Shown here: one piece after another, positions 37,863 through 45,099 of the stretch
Numbering within the stretch: the first letter of the stretch is position 1
Layout of the letters: each line of letters starts with the position of its first letter
Source of the DNA: Solemya velum gill symbiont
GTDB lineage: Bacteria > Pseudomonadota > Gammaproteobacteria > Chromatiales > Chromatiaceae
Length of the DNA: 64,000 nucleotides
Reading direction: 5' to 3'
Assembly (NCBI RefSeq): GCF_000787395.1
Contig: NZ_JRAA01000002.1
Coordinates: 372,001-436,000, forward strand
Notes under the pieces: model-generated
Told to the model about the DNA's origin: nothing
The model's input: the letters and a program-made list of their open reading frames with translations, nothing else
The model's database searches: none
Program-made: the position numbers and the translations under genes

Positions 37863-38382
37863 CGGGGGTCGGGATGGCGGCCTGCGTAAGGGCTGTCTGT
37901 ACCTCTTGCACATCATTTGCAGGTGCGAGCATTAACCATGCGGTGCAGCCGTACCACCACTTCCTCCACCATAAGATATGACAAGCGCAAATAATGGCAT
38001 CAGAAACAAGGTGTGGGGCGATTACTTATAACTGTGTTTTGATGGGTCTTTTCCACAAATATCATCCCCTCTCAATGGATAGGTATTACCAGTCGTACAA
38101 AAGAGAGGAAGACGCTATAGATATCAGCATGACCATGCTGATAGTTGTGCAACCCCGCTACCTTCAACAAATAAATGTCAGTCAGGCCGGTGGCTTTGCG
38201 TCCCCCTCTTTCGAAAGGTTTGCCTTTTACTTATCCTGAATCTACAGGCACACTGCGCCAAAATCAACTATTACACTGGATCACGCTCTGGTGATGAACT
38301 AACATGCATACAGCCCGCGCAATGGAGCGGAACGTACAGATTATTTGGTATCGACTACAGATTGACCCACAAGAAACTCACC
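37863..38382. other. Intergenic stretch with a 22-bp palindrome
   Basis: In 520 bases I see no convincing gene. An 81-codon plus-strand frame at 37994-38239 has no ribosome site and no recognisable features. A perfect palindrome (TATCAGCATG, two bases, CATGCTGATA) lies at 38122-38143 and may be an operator or small hairpin. Confidence 0.4.
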
Positions 38383-39135
38383 ATGCACCTTCAAAGAACT
38401 ATTTTTACAGCTATTCTGCTTCTCTTTTTTTCATCTTCTCTTGCACAGAATGCAACTGGTGACATCGTCAAGAACGCAGAACTTGGTGACCCGGAAGCCC
38501 AGTACGTCCTCGGCAAGATGTACCTGAAAGGAGATGGGATGAAAGCCAATGCCAGCGAGGCTCTTGACTGGTTCCTGAAGTCTGCCAAGCAGGGATACGC
38601 TGCCGCCCAAAACCGCGTAGGCATGATCTATTACGATGGTGCAGCAGAAATACCAAAAGACCGTGCTGGAGCTTTTCCCTGGTTTGAAAAAGCGGCACAA
38701 CAGGGGCATCGAGTTGCCCAGTTCTATTACGGTTACCAGCTATTTAGCGGTGAGGTCGTGCTGGAAAATCGTGATCTCGGCCTGGAATGGATGCTAAAGG
38801 CTGCAGCAAACAATTGCCGCAGGGCAAAAATCCGGTTGGCCCGTATCTATGACAATGGCGAGGGCCTGGAAGTAGACAAGGAAAAAGCCTTTTACTGGTA
38901 CACCGAAGCGGCCAAGCACAACATCACCGTTGCCCAAATTGCCCTTGGACGTATGTACAGTAATGGCGAAGGTGTCGAAAAAGACATCAACAAGGCAATC
39001 GAATGGTACACACACGCTGTCGATCAGAATAAACGGACCAAGTACAGAGCAATGAAGGGACTGATCGATGTCTATACCAAACTGGGAAATGAGGACAAGG
39101 TCGCTTACTGGCAGGCACGTCTCAAAGAAAAATAG
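38383..39135 (+). CDS. Exported Sel1-repeat protein
   Basis: From the ATG at 38383 the product has 250 residues with a signal peptide (about 1-21, FTAILLLFFSSSLA). A TTG seven codons earlier is less likely. At least four Sel1-like repeats follow, for example GDPEAQYVLGKMYLKGDG, AAQNRVGMIYYDG, RRAKIRLARIYDNGEG and TVAQIALGRMYSNGEG, each with the A..LG.MY..G pattern. Such repeats form a solenoid for protein-protein contacts in the periplasm. Function unknown. Confidence 0.9.
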   Translation: MHLQRTIFTAILLLFFSSSLAQNATGDIVKNAELGDPEAQYVLGKMYLKGDGMKANASEALDWFLKSAKQGYAAAQNRVGMIYYDGAAEIPKDRAGAFPWFEKAAQQGHRVAQFYYGYQLFSGEVVLENRDLGLEWMLKAAANNCRRAKIRLARIYDNGEGLEVDKEKAFYWYTEAAKHNITVAQIALGRMYSNGEGVEKDINKAIEWYTHAVDQNKRTKYRAMKGLIDVYTKLGNEDKVAYWQARLKEK

Positions 39136-39224
39136 ACCAGGTGCAGCACAATGTTGCATAGATTTGCCGGGATGACGATATCTGTGTGGCTGAGATGTTT
39201 CTTCATGCACGCTGCTACTATATT

Positions 39225-40367
39225 TCAGGCAATTCCTATTCGAACTAGAGCAGAATTGATCTTACCGTGAAACAGAGCCGGGTCAGCATAATGACTGGCG
39301 ACGGAAACCGCCTCCGCATTGGCTTCTTCCCAGGCACTCTGATCACTCAGCAGCCTTATGCAGCGATTTGCTATTTCATCAAGCGAGCTTGATGCAAATG
39401 CTGCTTGATTTGATGCAAAAGCAATTCCTTCAATACTTTTTAATGTCCCTGCCACGGGAGTACCAACAGCCAAACTGTCCAGGAGCTTTGTCTTCACACC
39501 CACGCCAGAAACAGTTGGTATCAAATGAACACGATAGTTAGATAACTGTTCCTGAAAATCATTCACACGCCCAAGTATCTTCAGGTTTTTTATCTGCCCG
39601 GGCTCGATATTGATCTTTTCCGTTCCATTGCCAAACAGGTGTATCTCGGATGTTGGCAGATGTGACAGGATCCGCGGCCAAATTCTGTTTAACCCCACCC
39701 CCAGTGCGCGGATATTGTGCTCATGGGTTGTTCCCGCAATGCAGATGTGCTGCCATCGCTGGCTGAAGCCCCTGGATGCCAGTTCAGGATGGAAAGGGTG
39801 ATATGAGGGTATCACCATCGTTTTTTCCGGATCGAGTTGATACCTGTCGAGTCCTTTTATTCGTTCTTTTTCACTAACCCATATGGCCACGTCAGCAATA
39901 CGCAGGAGAGTAGATTCGAGATGCGCTACCCGCTTGTGTTTGGGATCTTGAGGAGGAAATCTGAACTCGTAGTCATCAGCCAGAACATCAGAAAGATCGG
40001 TAATTATTTTTATATTCTTGTTTGTTGCGCGTACTTTGTTAACAAAATTCAAAGCAATCTGAATTACCTCTACAGCCCATAAACAGGAAATCCAGATAAT
40101 ATCGAAATCAGAATGCTGTAAATCCTTCAGGTGACAACATCTGAAAGATGTGAACTCATCAGACAGCGCATCGATCTTTGGCGTATTGGTTCTTTCGCGC
40201 ATATGAGCATGAGTAACCGCGTGCCCTGACTCACATAGTGAGCGTATAGTCCAGAAGGCCCTTGTGTTGCAGCCGTTAACAGGTTCTGCACACAAACCTG
40301 AAACAAAAAGTACTTTCTTTGTTCCAGTAGGTAGCTCGGTATCTGCATTACCAGCGTGCTCATTCAT
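39225..40367 (-). CDS. Glycosyltransferase-like protein (GT4-type fold)
   Basis: The 380-residue protein has a GT-B arrangement. The N-terminal half has KKVLFVSGLCAEPVNGC and DVLADDYEF; the C-terminal half has IAGTTHEHNIRALG, IHLFGNG, LKILGRV and the donor-binding segment GVGVKTKLLDSLAVGTPVAGT. These are typical of GT4-family transferases acting on activated sugars. No polysaccharide operon surrounds it; it borders the accessory region, so it may be cargo or the last core gene. The start ATG at 40367 has only a weak AAAGAG site. Confidence 0.8.
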   Translation of the reverse strand: MNEHAGNADTELPTGTKKVLFVSGLCAEPVNGCNTRAFWTIRSLCESGHAVTHAHMRERTNTPKIDALSDEFTSFRCCHLKDLQHSDFDIIWISCLWAVEVIQIALNFVNKVRATNKNIKIITDLSDVLADDYEFRFPPQDPKHKRVAHLESTLLRIADVAIWVSEKERIKGLDRYQLDPEKTMVIPSYHPFHPELASRGFSQRWQHICIAGTTHEHNIRALGVGLNRIWPRILSHLPTSEIHLFGNGTEKINIEPGQIKNLKILGRVNDFQEQLSNYRVHLIPTVSGVGVKTKLLDSLAVGTPVAGTLKSIEGIAFASNQAAFASSSLDEIANRCIRLLSDQSAWEEANAEAVSVASHYADPALFHGKINSALVRIGIA

Positions 40368-40493
40368 CTCTTTGATATCTTTTCACAGTCATGCTCAAAA
40401 GTTTGGCTGGTTAAAACTCCTGTCCCGGCGCGATTATCAATCGAGCCTGGCAGGATGCTGTATGAAACGCATTATAAGCTGGAAACGCAAACC

Positions 40494-40518
40494 AGGGCGC
40501 CCCCGGAAGGATGATTCG
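40494..40518 (-). repeat. Decayed copy of a tRNA-Arg 3' end
   Basis: The plus-strand bases GGGCGCCCCCGGAAGGATGA resemble the reverse complement of the tRNA-Arg acceptor/T-arm at 40663, in the same orientation, with a few changes and a two-base insertion. It may be an old attachment-site remnant. Only about 25 bases match, so chance cannot be excluded. Confidence 0.35.
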
Positions 40519-40594
40519 CTGCGCTCATGCTGCGCGCCTTCGGCGCTTGTCGAACACCGTTAGATGTCGGATGGTGCATTACAATGCGGTACTT

Positions 40595-40615
40595 TTGTCG
40601 GAAAATTGTCGGAAA
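40595..40615. repeat. Short tandem direct repeat beside the tRNA-Arg fragment
   Basis: TTGTCGGAAA occurs twice (40595-40604 and 40606-40615), an 11-base period. Paired short repeats of this kind next to tRNA attachment sites can be integrase arm-binding sites, but no integrase gene is present to support it. Confidence 0.4.
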
Positions 40616-40617
40616 TG

Positions 40618-40654
40618 AAAAAAGGGTTAACCGAGAGAAATCAGCTAACCCTTT
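40618..40654 (-). terminator. Intrinsic terminator behind the tRNA-Arg fragment
   Basis: On the minus strand AAAGGGTTA and TAACCCTTT form a 9-bp stem, and the second arm runs directly into a T-run (AAAAAA on the plus strand). It lies just downstream of the CCA end of the tRNA-Arg fragment and is probably the original tRNA terminator. Confidence 0.7.
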
Positions 40655-40662
40655 GACTTATA

Positions 40663-40707
40663 TGGCGCGCCCGGAAGGATTCGAACCTCCGACCGCCTGG
40701 TTCGTAG
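40663..40707 (-). tRNA. tRNA-Arg(ACG) 3'-half fragment, integration-site remnant
   Basis: Read on the minus strand, 45 bases start at the anticodon loop CTACGAA and continue through the 3' anticodon stem, variable loop (CGGTCGG), T-arm (AGGTTCGAATCCT) and acceptor strand to GCGCGCCA. Upstream of the loop the sequence no longer pairs with CCAGG and no D-arm exists, so the 5' half is missing. A break at the anticodon loop is the classic attB/attP core boundary of tRNA-targeting tyrosine integrases. It cannot make a functional tRNA. Confidence 0.8.
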
Positions 40708-41207
40708 CGGCACAGTTCAAATAACAAAACATTAACTATCAATCAGTTACGACGCCCGTCCATCGTCAAAAACAGCCTAACTGAGTCACACTGAGGCTAA
40801 TCGAGTAACAATTCTGCACATTTTCCGGCACACAAGATCCTCGCCTGCCGGCAAAATTTTTAAAAAATTTTCCGACCTTCACCATCCTAATGTTTCCTGA
40901 CGGGGTAGCCAGTAAAACAATCCCCTAACTGGATTCGTGTATTTCAGGATCAATTTCGTTTTTGCTCTGGCCTCTACTGGGCCCCACGAAAATGAAACTT
41001 CGAGTCTGGAGCCTAGTTCCAGATGCCACAAACCTAGCGCCAAGTACTTCGTACTCAGCACTAGGTACTCAGTGCGAAGATCGAGGTGCAGAGGACAACA
41101 CGACTGAACATAACGCATGATTATGCGCCCTCCTCCGTCGGGTCCGGCTCGCACCAGCATAATCTACGTTATATTAAATCGTGTTATGAAGCACCGGAGA
41201 GTAGGAA
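40708..41207. other. Intergenic accessory DNA without a recognised gene
   Basis: About 500 bases between two tRNA fragments. A 93-codon minus-strand frame (40879-41160) exists, but its protein is repetitive (EYLVLSTKYLALG) because of short GTACT-type repeats at about 41042-41076, so I do not call it a gene. Nothing else was recognised. Confidence 0.5.
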
Positions 41208-41252
41208 CTCATAATCCTTTGGTCCGGGGTTCAAGTCCCTGACGGCCCACCA
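41208..41252 (+). tRNA. tRNA-Met(CAT) 3'-half fragment, copy A
   Basis: Forty-five bases run from the anticodon loop CTCATAA through TTGGTCC, the T-arm (GGGTTCAAGTCCC) and the acceptor strand GACGGCCCACCA. No matching 5' half or D-arm precedes it. A strong terminator follows at 41272. A diverged copy of fragment plus terminator lies at 42802. This pair looks like duplicated attachment-site ends. Confidence 0.8.
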
Positions 41253-41271
41253 CTTTATTTGACATAGAATC

Positions 41272-41304
41272 AACGGCTTATGAGAAATCATGGGCCGTTT
41301 TTTT
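41272..41304 (+). terminator. Intrinsic terminator behind tRNA-Met fragment A
   Basis: AACGGCTTATGA and TCATGGGCCGTT form a 12-bp stem (two G-T pairs) closed by a GAAA tetraloop and followed by seven T. It is probably the native tRNA terminator carried along with the fragment. Confidence 0.85.
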
Positions 41305-41311
41305 GTGCGGG

Positions 41312-41346
41312 ACCAAGGGACTATGGATTTTGGGGAGTCCCTTGGT
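41312..41346. repeat. Perfect 11-bp inverted repeat
   Basis: ACCAAGGGACT (41312-41322) and AGTCCCTTGGT (41336-41346) are exact reverse complements with a 13-base loop. There is no T-run. It lies between the tRNA-Met fragment and the TetR gene. Confidence 0.6.
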
Positions 41347-41437
41347 GGGGTGGTGATGCACTCACATTCAAATCTCCTCCTCTGGCCCCGCCTATCCCAC
41401 TATCAAAGACCTCATCTACCTCCTCATCCACTTACGA

Positions 41438-42019
41438 TCAGTCGAGAATCATAAGTAGTTGGTCGACTATCGCTTGAGTGCGCTCCTTTTCAGGTGCTGT
41501 TCCCGCCAAGACACGCAATCCCCAGATATTGGTCATCAGGAATGCAGCAATTGCGCCCGGATCCCTGTCGGATGACAATTCACCTTTTTCCTGTGCAGAG
41601 ACGAGTGCCTGACGGAAGAGCTCTTCGTTGGCATCAAGATATTTCGTTACCCGCTCCCGCACATCATCATCTTTACGTGCCAACTCGAGTATTGTATTGA
41701 TGAGAAGACACCCCCGCCTTGATTCGGGATCTGTAATCATGTTCGCAAACAAATTGAAAAAACTACGGATCGCATCAAGCGGTGATTCATTCTCGCTCAA
41801 TGCCTCTTTAAATCTGAGATTGTTGTGCTCTGCATAGTAATCAAGAACAGCGAAGAAAAGATCTTCTTTGGATTTAAATGCGGAATAGAGGCTGCCAGGC
41901 TTGAGATTGGTCGCTTTCACAAGCTGGGCCATACTGGTTGCAGTATAGCCACCGTCCCAAAAGGCTTCCATCGCCTTTTCAAGAACCTCGTCTCGTTGAT
42001 ATTGTGCCGGTCTGCCCAT
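41438..42019 (-). CDS. TetR-family transcriptional regulator
   Basis: The ATG at 42019 is preceded by AAAAGGGGAGAG, a strong ribosome site, so an in-frame start at 42070 is rejected. The 193-residue protein starts GRPAQYQRDEVLEKAMEAFW and has the TetR helix-turn-helix with GYTATSMAQLV and LKPGSLYSAFKSKEDLF. The C-terminal domain has the RRGCLLINTILEL segment of the TetR_C group often found with small redox enzymes. It is divergent from the peroxiredoxin gene, with two operator-like palindromes between them, and is likely its repressor. Confidence 0.92.
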   Translation of the reverse strand: MGRPAQYQRDEVLEKAMEAFWDGGYTATSMAQLVKATNLKPGSLYSAFKSKEDLFFAVLDYYAEHNNLRFKEALSENESPLDAIRSFFNLFANMITDPESRRGCLLINTILELARKDDDVRERVTKYLDANEELFRQALVSAQEKGELSSDRDPGAIAAFLMTNIWGLRVLAGTAPEKERTQAIVDQLLMILD

Positions 42020-42080
42020 CTCTCCCCTTTTAAACTCCTGCACCCAAAATATTTGAATATTGAACCACATTATATAATAT

Positions 42081-42120
42081 TTGAATCCTCGTTCAATTAT
42101 TTACTTGGACGTTAGTTCAA
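42081..42120. promoter_or_regulatory. Two tandem TetR operator-like palindromes
   Basis: TTGAATCCTCGTTCAA (42081-42096) and TTGGACGTTAGTTCAA (42105-42120) both fit TTGRAY-N4-GTTCAA and lie 24 bases apart centre to centre in the divergent promoter region. The spacing would put two dimers on nearly the same helix face. They are probably bound by the adjacent TetR protein. Confidence 0.7.
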
Positions 42121-42168
42121 TAATGGCTAGAATCTCATCCAATCAGACACAACAATCAGGATTTTCCA

Positions 42169-42810
42169 ATGGATTCACTAAAAAAAGAGATCGATGCCTA
42201 CAACGCAGCAAAAGCCGAGAAAGTACCGGCTGAGATACTCGCAACAATGACTCAATGCACCGAAGACCTGAAGAACTCGGGAATCGAAGCAGGAGCGCTG
42301 AAGAAAGGTGACCGAATGCCAGATTTTGAGCTGCCCAACCAGCATGGCAAATCAAGACGCCTTTCTGACTACCTCTCAGAATCAAGAGTGGTACTCAATA
42401 TTTATCGTGGTGGATGGTGCCCCTACTGCAACTTGGAAATGAAAGCGCTGCATGATGTATTGAGTGAAATCGAAGCAAAAGGCGCCCGCCTTGTCGGACT
42501 CACACCAGAGACAACTGGTAAAGCGGCAGAGACGGCCCTCCGTCATGAGATAGATATCGACATTTTGAGTGATGACGGAAACAAGGTAGCGGAATCTATG
42601 GGATTGGTTTTTGAACTCCCACAGGCATTGAGACCAATTTATGAAAAAATTGGTATCGACATACCTGCATACAATGGCGATAACAGTTTCAAGCTTCCTG
42701 TTCCTGCCACCTTCATCATTGGGCAGGATGGCGTGATTCAATATAGCTTCGTCAATAGTGATTATACGCTGCGTCTTGAACCTTCTGAGATCGTAACCCA
42801 ACTCGGATAA
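42169..42810 (+). CDS. Peroxiredoxin-like protein (AhpC/TSA family)
   Basis: The 213-residue protein has the thioredoxin fold of the AhpC/TSA group with MPDFELPNQHGK, the redox motif GGWCPYC (C84, C87), LVGLTPE, DILSDDGN and VPATFIIGQDGVI. A CxxC instead of the single peroxidatic Cys makes it a peroxiredoxin-like or thiol-oxidoreductase subtype. It is divergent from the TetR gene. The stop codon TAA lies inside tRNA-Met fragment B (42802-42848), so the gene ends exactly at an attachment site. Confidence 0.88.
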   Translation: MDSLKKEIDAYNAAKAEKVPAEILATMTQCTEDLKNSGIEAGALKKGDRMPDFELPNQHGKSRRLSDYLSESRVVLNIYRGGWCPYCNLEMKALHDVLSEIEAKGARLVGLTPETTGKAAETALRHEIDIDILSDDGNKVAESMGLVFELPQALRPIYEKIGIDIPAYNGDNSFKLPVPATFIIGQDGVIQYSFVNSDYTLRLEPSEIVTQLG

Positions 42811-42848
42811 TCCTTTGGTTCGGAGTTCAAGCCCCTGGCGGTTCACCA
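42802..42848 (+). tRNA. tRNA-Met(CAT) 3'-half fragment, copy B (decayed)
   Basis: CTCGGATAATCC, TTGGTTCGG, AGTTCAAGCCCC and GCGGTTCACCA correspond base for base to fragment A at 41208, with a two-base insertion in the anticodon loop and several transitions. It overlaps the last nine bases of the peroxiredoxin gene. It is not a functional tRNA. Confidence 0.7.
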
Positions 42849-42867
42849 CTTTTTTACATTTCATATC

Positions 42868-42899
42868 TACGGCTTATGGGGATCCATGGGCCGTTTTTT
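42868..42899 (+). terminator. Intrinsic terminator behind tRNA-Met fragment B
   Basis: ACGGCTTATGG and CCATGGGCCGT form a stem with a GGAT loop, followed by six T. Compared with the copy at 41272, the loop-closing pair changed from A-T to G-C on both arms, so the hairpin was kept by compensating change. It now probably terminates the peroxiredoxin transcript. Confidence 0.8.
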
Positions 42900-43012
42900 A
42901 TGGTGGTGAGGGGCAACGCCTTTCTTTGCAGTATATGAAGGTCCCTCTTTCTGTTTTTTGTGCCAACTCAACTAATCGACGCGACATCAGCCTGCTATAA
43001 GCGAGAGGATTA

Positions 43013-43881
43013 TCAGTCCGTGTTCGTTTCTAGGTCGACACGATTACGCCCGTTATGCTTGGCCTGATATAGCGCACCATCAGCAGCGGCGATTAGTGAC
43101 TCCATTTCCTGATGCGGTGGGCTAGTCGAGATACCTGCACTGAAAGTTGAGGTAAATTCACCGTCCTCATGAACATAAGATACTTTAGCGAACTCTTGCC
43201 GTAGACCGTCAATCAATGTCTTGGCTGCTTCTGCCGGGGTATCTGGCAGAATGACGGCAAACTCTTCACCCCCATAGCGCGCCGCGATATCTCCACTGCG
43301 TAGTCGCTGGCTGAGCAGGCGTGCCAGACTCTTGATCACCTGGTCACCGACCGGATGGCCATATTGATCGTTCACTAACTTGAAATGATCGATATCCAGC
43401 ATAACAAAACTGAGCGGACTGTCCCGTCTTAAAGTCTGTGATATTTCCCGCTCCAGGAGCAGCTTCAGATTAATGTGATTAAACAAGCCGGTCAGACCGT
43501 CCCGGTTCATTAGCATGGCCAGCGCACGAAAACGTTTTGCGCGAATACGTATCGCCTCAACCAAATGTTCATCGCTAATGGTTTTATGCAAAAAATCATC
43601 TCCGCCGACGCGCAACGCCTCCAGTTGCCGCTCGAGAGCGCTCTCTGTAGACAGGTACACGATTGGCAGATTGCAATAGGCTATGTGCTGCCGAATTATC
43701 TGGGAGGCCTCTACCCCGGTGCAGCCCGGCATGTAGATATCCATCAAGATCAAATCCGGGTTGAACTCTGGTAGTACATCCAGTAATTGCATAGGGTCGC
43801 TGACGATCTCTACCTGCATCCCCGCCGCCTCCAACACAGCAGTGCCAGCAGGATAGTATCCTCTACAACCAGTATGTTATA
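43013..43881 (-). pseudogene. REC-GGDEF response regulator, 5' end destroyed by an IS and a frameshift
   Basis: The open part (43013-43837, 274 residues) starts inside the receiver domain (LEAAGMQVEIVSDP) with the phosphoacceptor in LILMDIYMP, and has a GGDEF domain with GGEEF and the I-site RSGD. Upstream, the true beginning of the receiver (YNILVVEDT) is still visible in another frame at 43838-43881, so bases were lost between them. At 43882 the IS3 element begins, removing the original start codon. The enzyme would have made c-di-GMP when phosphorylated. A shorter protein from the internal ATG may still be expressed, but it lacks the acidic pocket of the receiver. Confidence 0.8.
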
Positions 43882-43938
43882 TGATCCTCCCCCAATAAGT
43901 TGGTCCACCCTTATGATGAGAAAAACGGAGGACCAAAA

Positions 43939-44217
43939 ATGGGAATCAAGCGACACAAACCGGAAGAGATCGTCCAGAAGCTGAGGCAAGTTGAAGTCCT
44001 GGTTGGACAAGGCACTGCCCGCATCGATGCGATCCGAGAGATCGGCATTACCGAGCAGACTTACTACCGCTGGCGCAAAAAGTACGGTGGGATGGGGATT
44101 GACCAGTTAAAAGAACTGAAACGGCTACAGAAGGAGAATGAACGTTTGCGCAAGGCCGTTTCTGATCTGACACTGGATAAGCAGATTCTGTCGGAGGCTG
44201 CCAAGGGAAACTTCTGA
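43939..44217 (+). CDS. IS3-family transposase OrfA (copy 1)
   Basis: The 92-residue protein starts MGIKRHKPEEIVQKLRQVEV after the ribosome site CGGAGGACC. It has the helix-turn-helix of IS407-type OrfA (GITEQTYYRWRKKYGG) followed by a leucine zipper (QLKELKRLQKENERLRKAV). It regulates and helps OrfAB bind the IS ends. A GGGAAAC slippery site lies six codons before the stop region at 44205. Confidence 0.93.
   Translation: MGIKRHKPEEIVQKLRQVEVLVGQGTARIDAIREIGITEQTYYRWRKKYGGMGIDQLKELKRLQKENERLRKAVSDLTLDKQILSEAAKGNF
44205..44211 (+). promoter_or_regulatory. Programmed -1 frameshift heptamer (copy 1)
   Basis: G GGA AAC is in the correct phase for the OrfA frame (codons GGA and AAC), immediately before TTC TGA. 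Slippage by -1 enters the OrfB frame and gives LLSPSRRRACIENVCCMMAV, producing the OrfAB transposase. Confidence 0.75.
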
Positions 44218-44258
44218 GCCCCTCGCGTCGCAGGGCCTGTATCGAAAACGTTTGTTGC

Positions 44259-45065
44259 ATGATGGCTGTTTCCGAGCGCAGGGCTTGCCGTGTACTCGGA
44301 CAACATCGCTCAACCCAGCGCCGTATTCCACAGGGGCGTCGTGATGAAGCACGACTTGTCGCTGATATGATCGCTCTAGCAAGGGAGTATGGCCGTTATG
44401 GTTACCGTCGTATCGCCGCTCTCCTGAGAGAGGCAGGCTGGCAAGTTAACGACAAGCGTGTCGAGCGGTTATGGCGACAAGAGGGGCTGAAAATACCTGC
44501 CAAGCAGAAGCCGCGTGGCCGTTTATGGCTCAATGATGGCTCTTGTATCAGACTCCGTGCACAATACAGAAATCATGTCTGGTCCTACGACTTTGTCCAC
44601 CATAGAACCGATGATGGCAGAGCCTTCCGGACATTGAACCTGATTGATGAATACAGTCGGGAATGTCTGGCAATCCGGGTGAAACGTAAGTTGAACTCAG
44701 CCGATGTCATTGATGTGCTGACTGACCTGTTCATTCTGCGTGGGGTACCGGCCTATATCCGTTCGGATAACGGCCCCGAGTTTATTGCAGAAGCCGTGAG
44801 GAAGTGGATCGCTGCTGTCGGCGCTAAAACGGCATACATCGAACCAGGCTCACCTTGGGAGAACGGCTACTGCGAGAGCTTCAATGCCCGGTTCAGGGAT
44901 GAATTGCTCAATGGTGAGGTCTTTTACACGCTACACGAAGCGAAAGTGATCATTGAACAATGGAGAAAACATTACAACACCAAGCGGCCACATAGCTCGC
45001 TGGGCTATCGCCCTCCAGCTCCTGAATCCATCATTCCACTGGAGCTGAAACCGGCGATGAACTAA
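44259..45065 (+). CDS. IS3-family transposase OrfB, DDE integrase domain (copy 1)
   Basis: The ATG-started part has 268 residues, but the functional protein is probably the frameshifted OrfAB from 43939. The HTH_21 region (GRYGYRRIAALLREAGWQVN) precedes the rve catalytic core: YDFVHH for the first Asp region, RSDNGPEF for the second Asp and GSPWENGYCESFN for the catalytic Glu, so the DDE triad is complete. It catalyses copy-out-paste-in transposition of the element. Copy 1 differs from copy 2 at one residue here (DEARLV against DETRLV). Confidence 0.93.
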   Translation: MMAVSERRACRVLGQHRSTQRRIPQGRRDEARLVADMIALAREYGRYGYRRIAALLREAGWQVNDKRVERLWRQEGLKIPAKQKPRGRLWLNDGSCIRLRAQYRNHVWSYDFVHHRTDDGRAFRTLNLIDEYSRECLAIRVKRKLNSADVIDVLTDLFILRGVPAYIRSDNGPEFIAEAVRKWIAAVGAKTAYIEPGSPWENGYCESFNARFRDELLNGEVFYTLHEAKVIIEQWRKHYNTKRPHSSLGYRPPAPESIIPLELKPAMN

Positions 45066-45099
45066 CATTCAAACCGGACCACTTGCTGGGGGCAGGTCA

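Larger units (their letters stand above)
43882..45099 (+). mobile_element. IS3-family (IS407-like) insertion sequence, copy 1
   Basis: The 1218-bp element starts TGATCCTCCCCCAATAAGTT and ends with the complement of TGACCTGCCCCCAGCAAGTG, imperfect terminal inverted repeats of the IS407 type. It carries orfA and orfB in -1 frame relation. It is nearly identical to the inverted copy at 47130-48347. The bases flanking each end (TATA and GTTT) do not match, so no target duplication is visible. The left end interrupts the REC-GGDEF gene; the right end truncates the gene at 45100-45836. Confidence 0.92.

Noticed and set aside
37994-38239. 81-codon plus-strand frame
   Set aside because: No ribosome site and no conserved features; it runs across the palindrome at 38122.
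40879-41160. 93-codon minus-strand frame
   Set aside because: The protein is repetitive because of GTACT-type DNA repeats; no start context.
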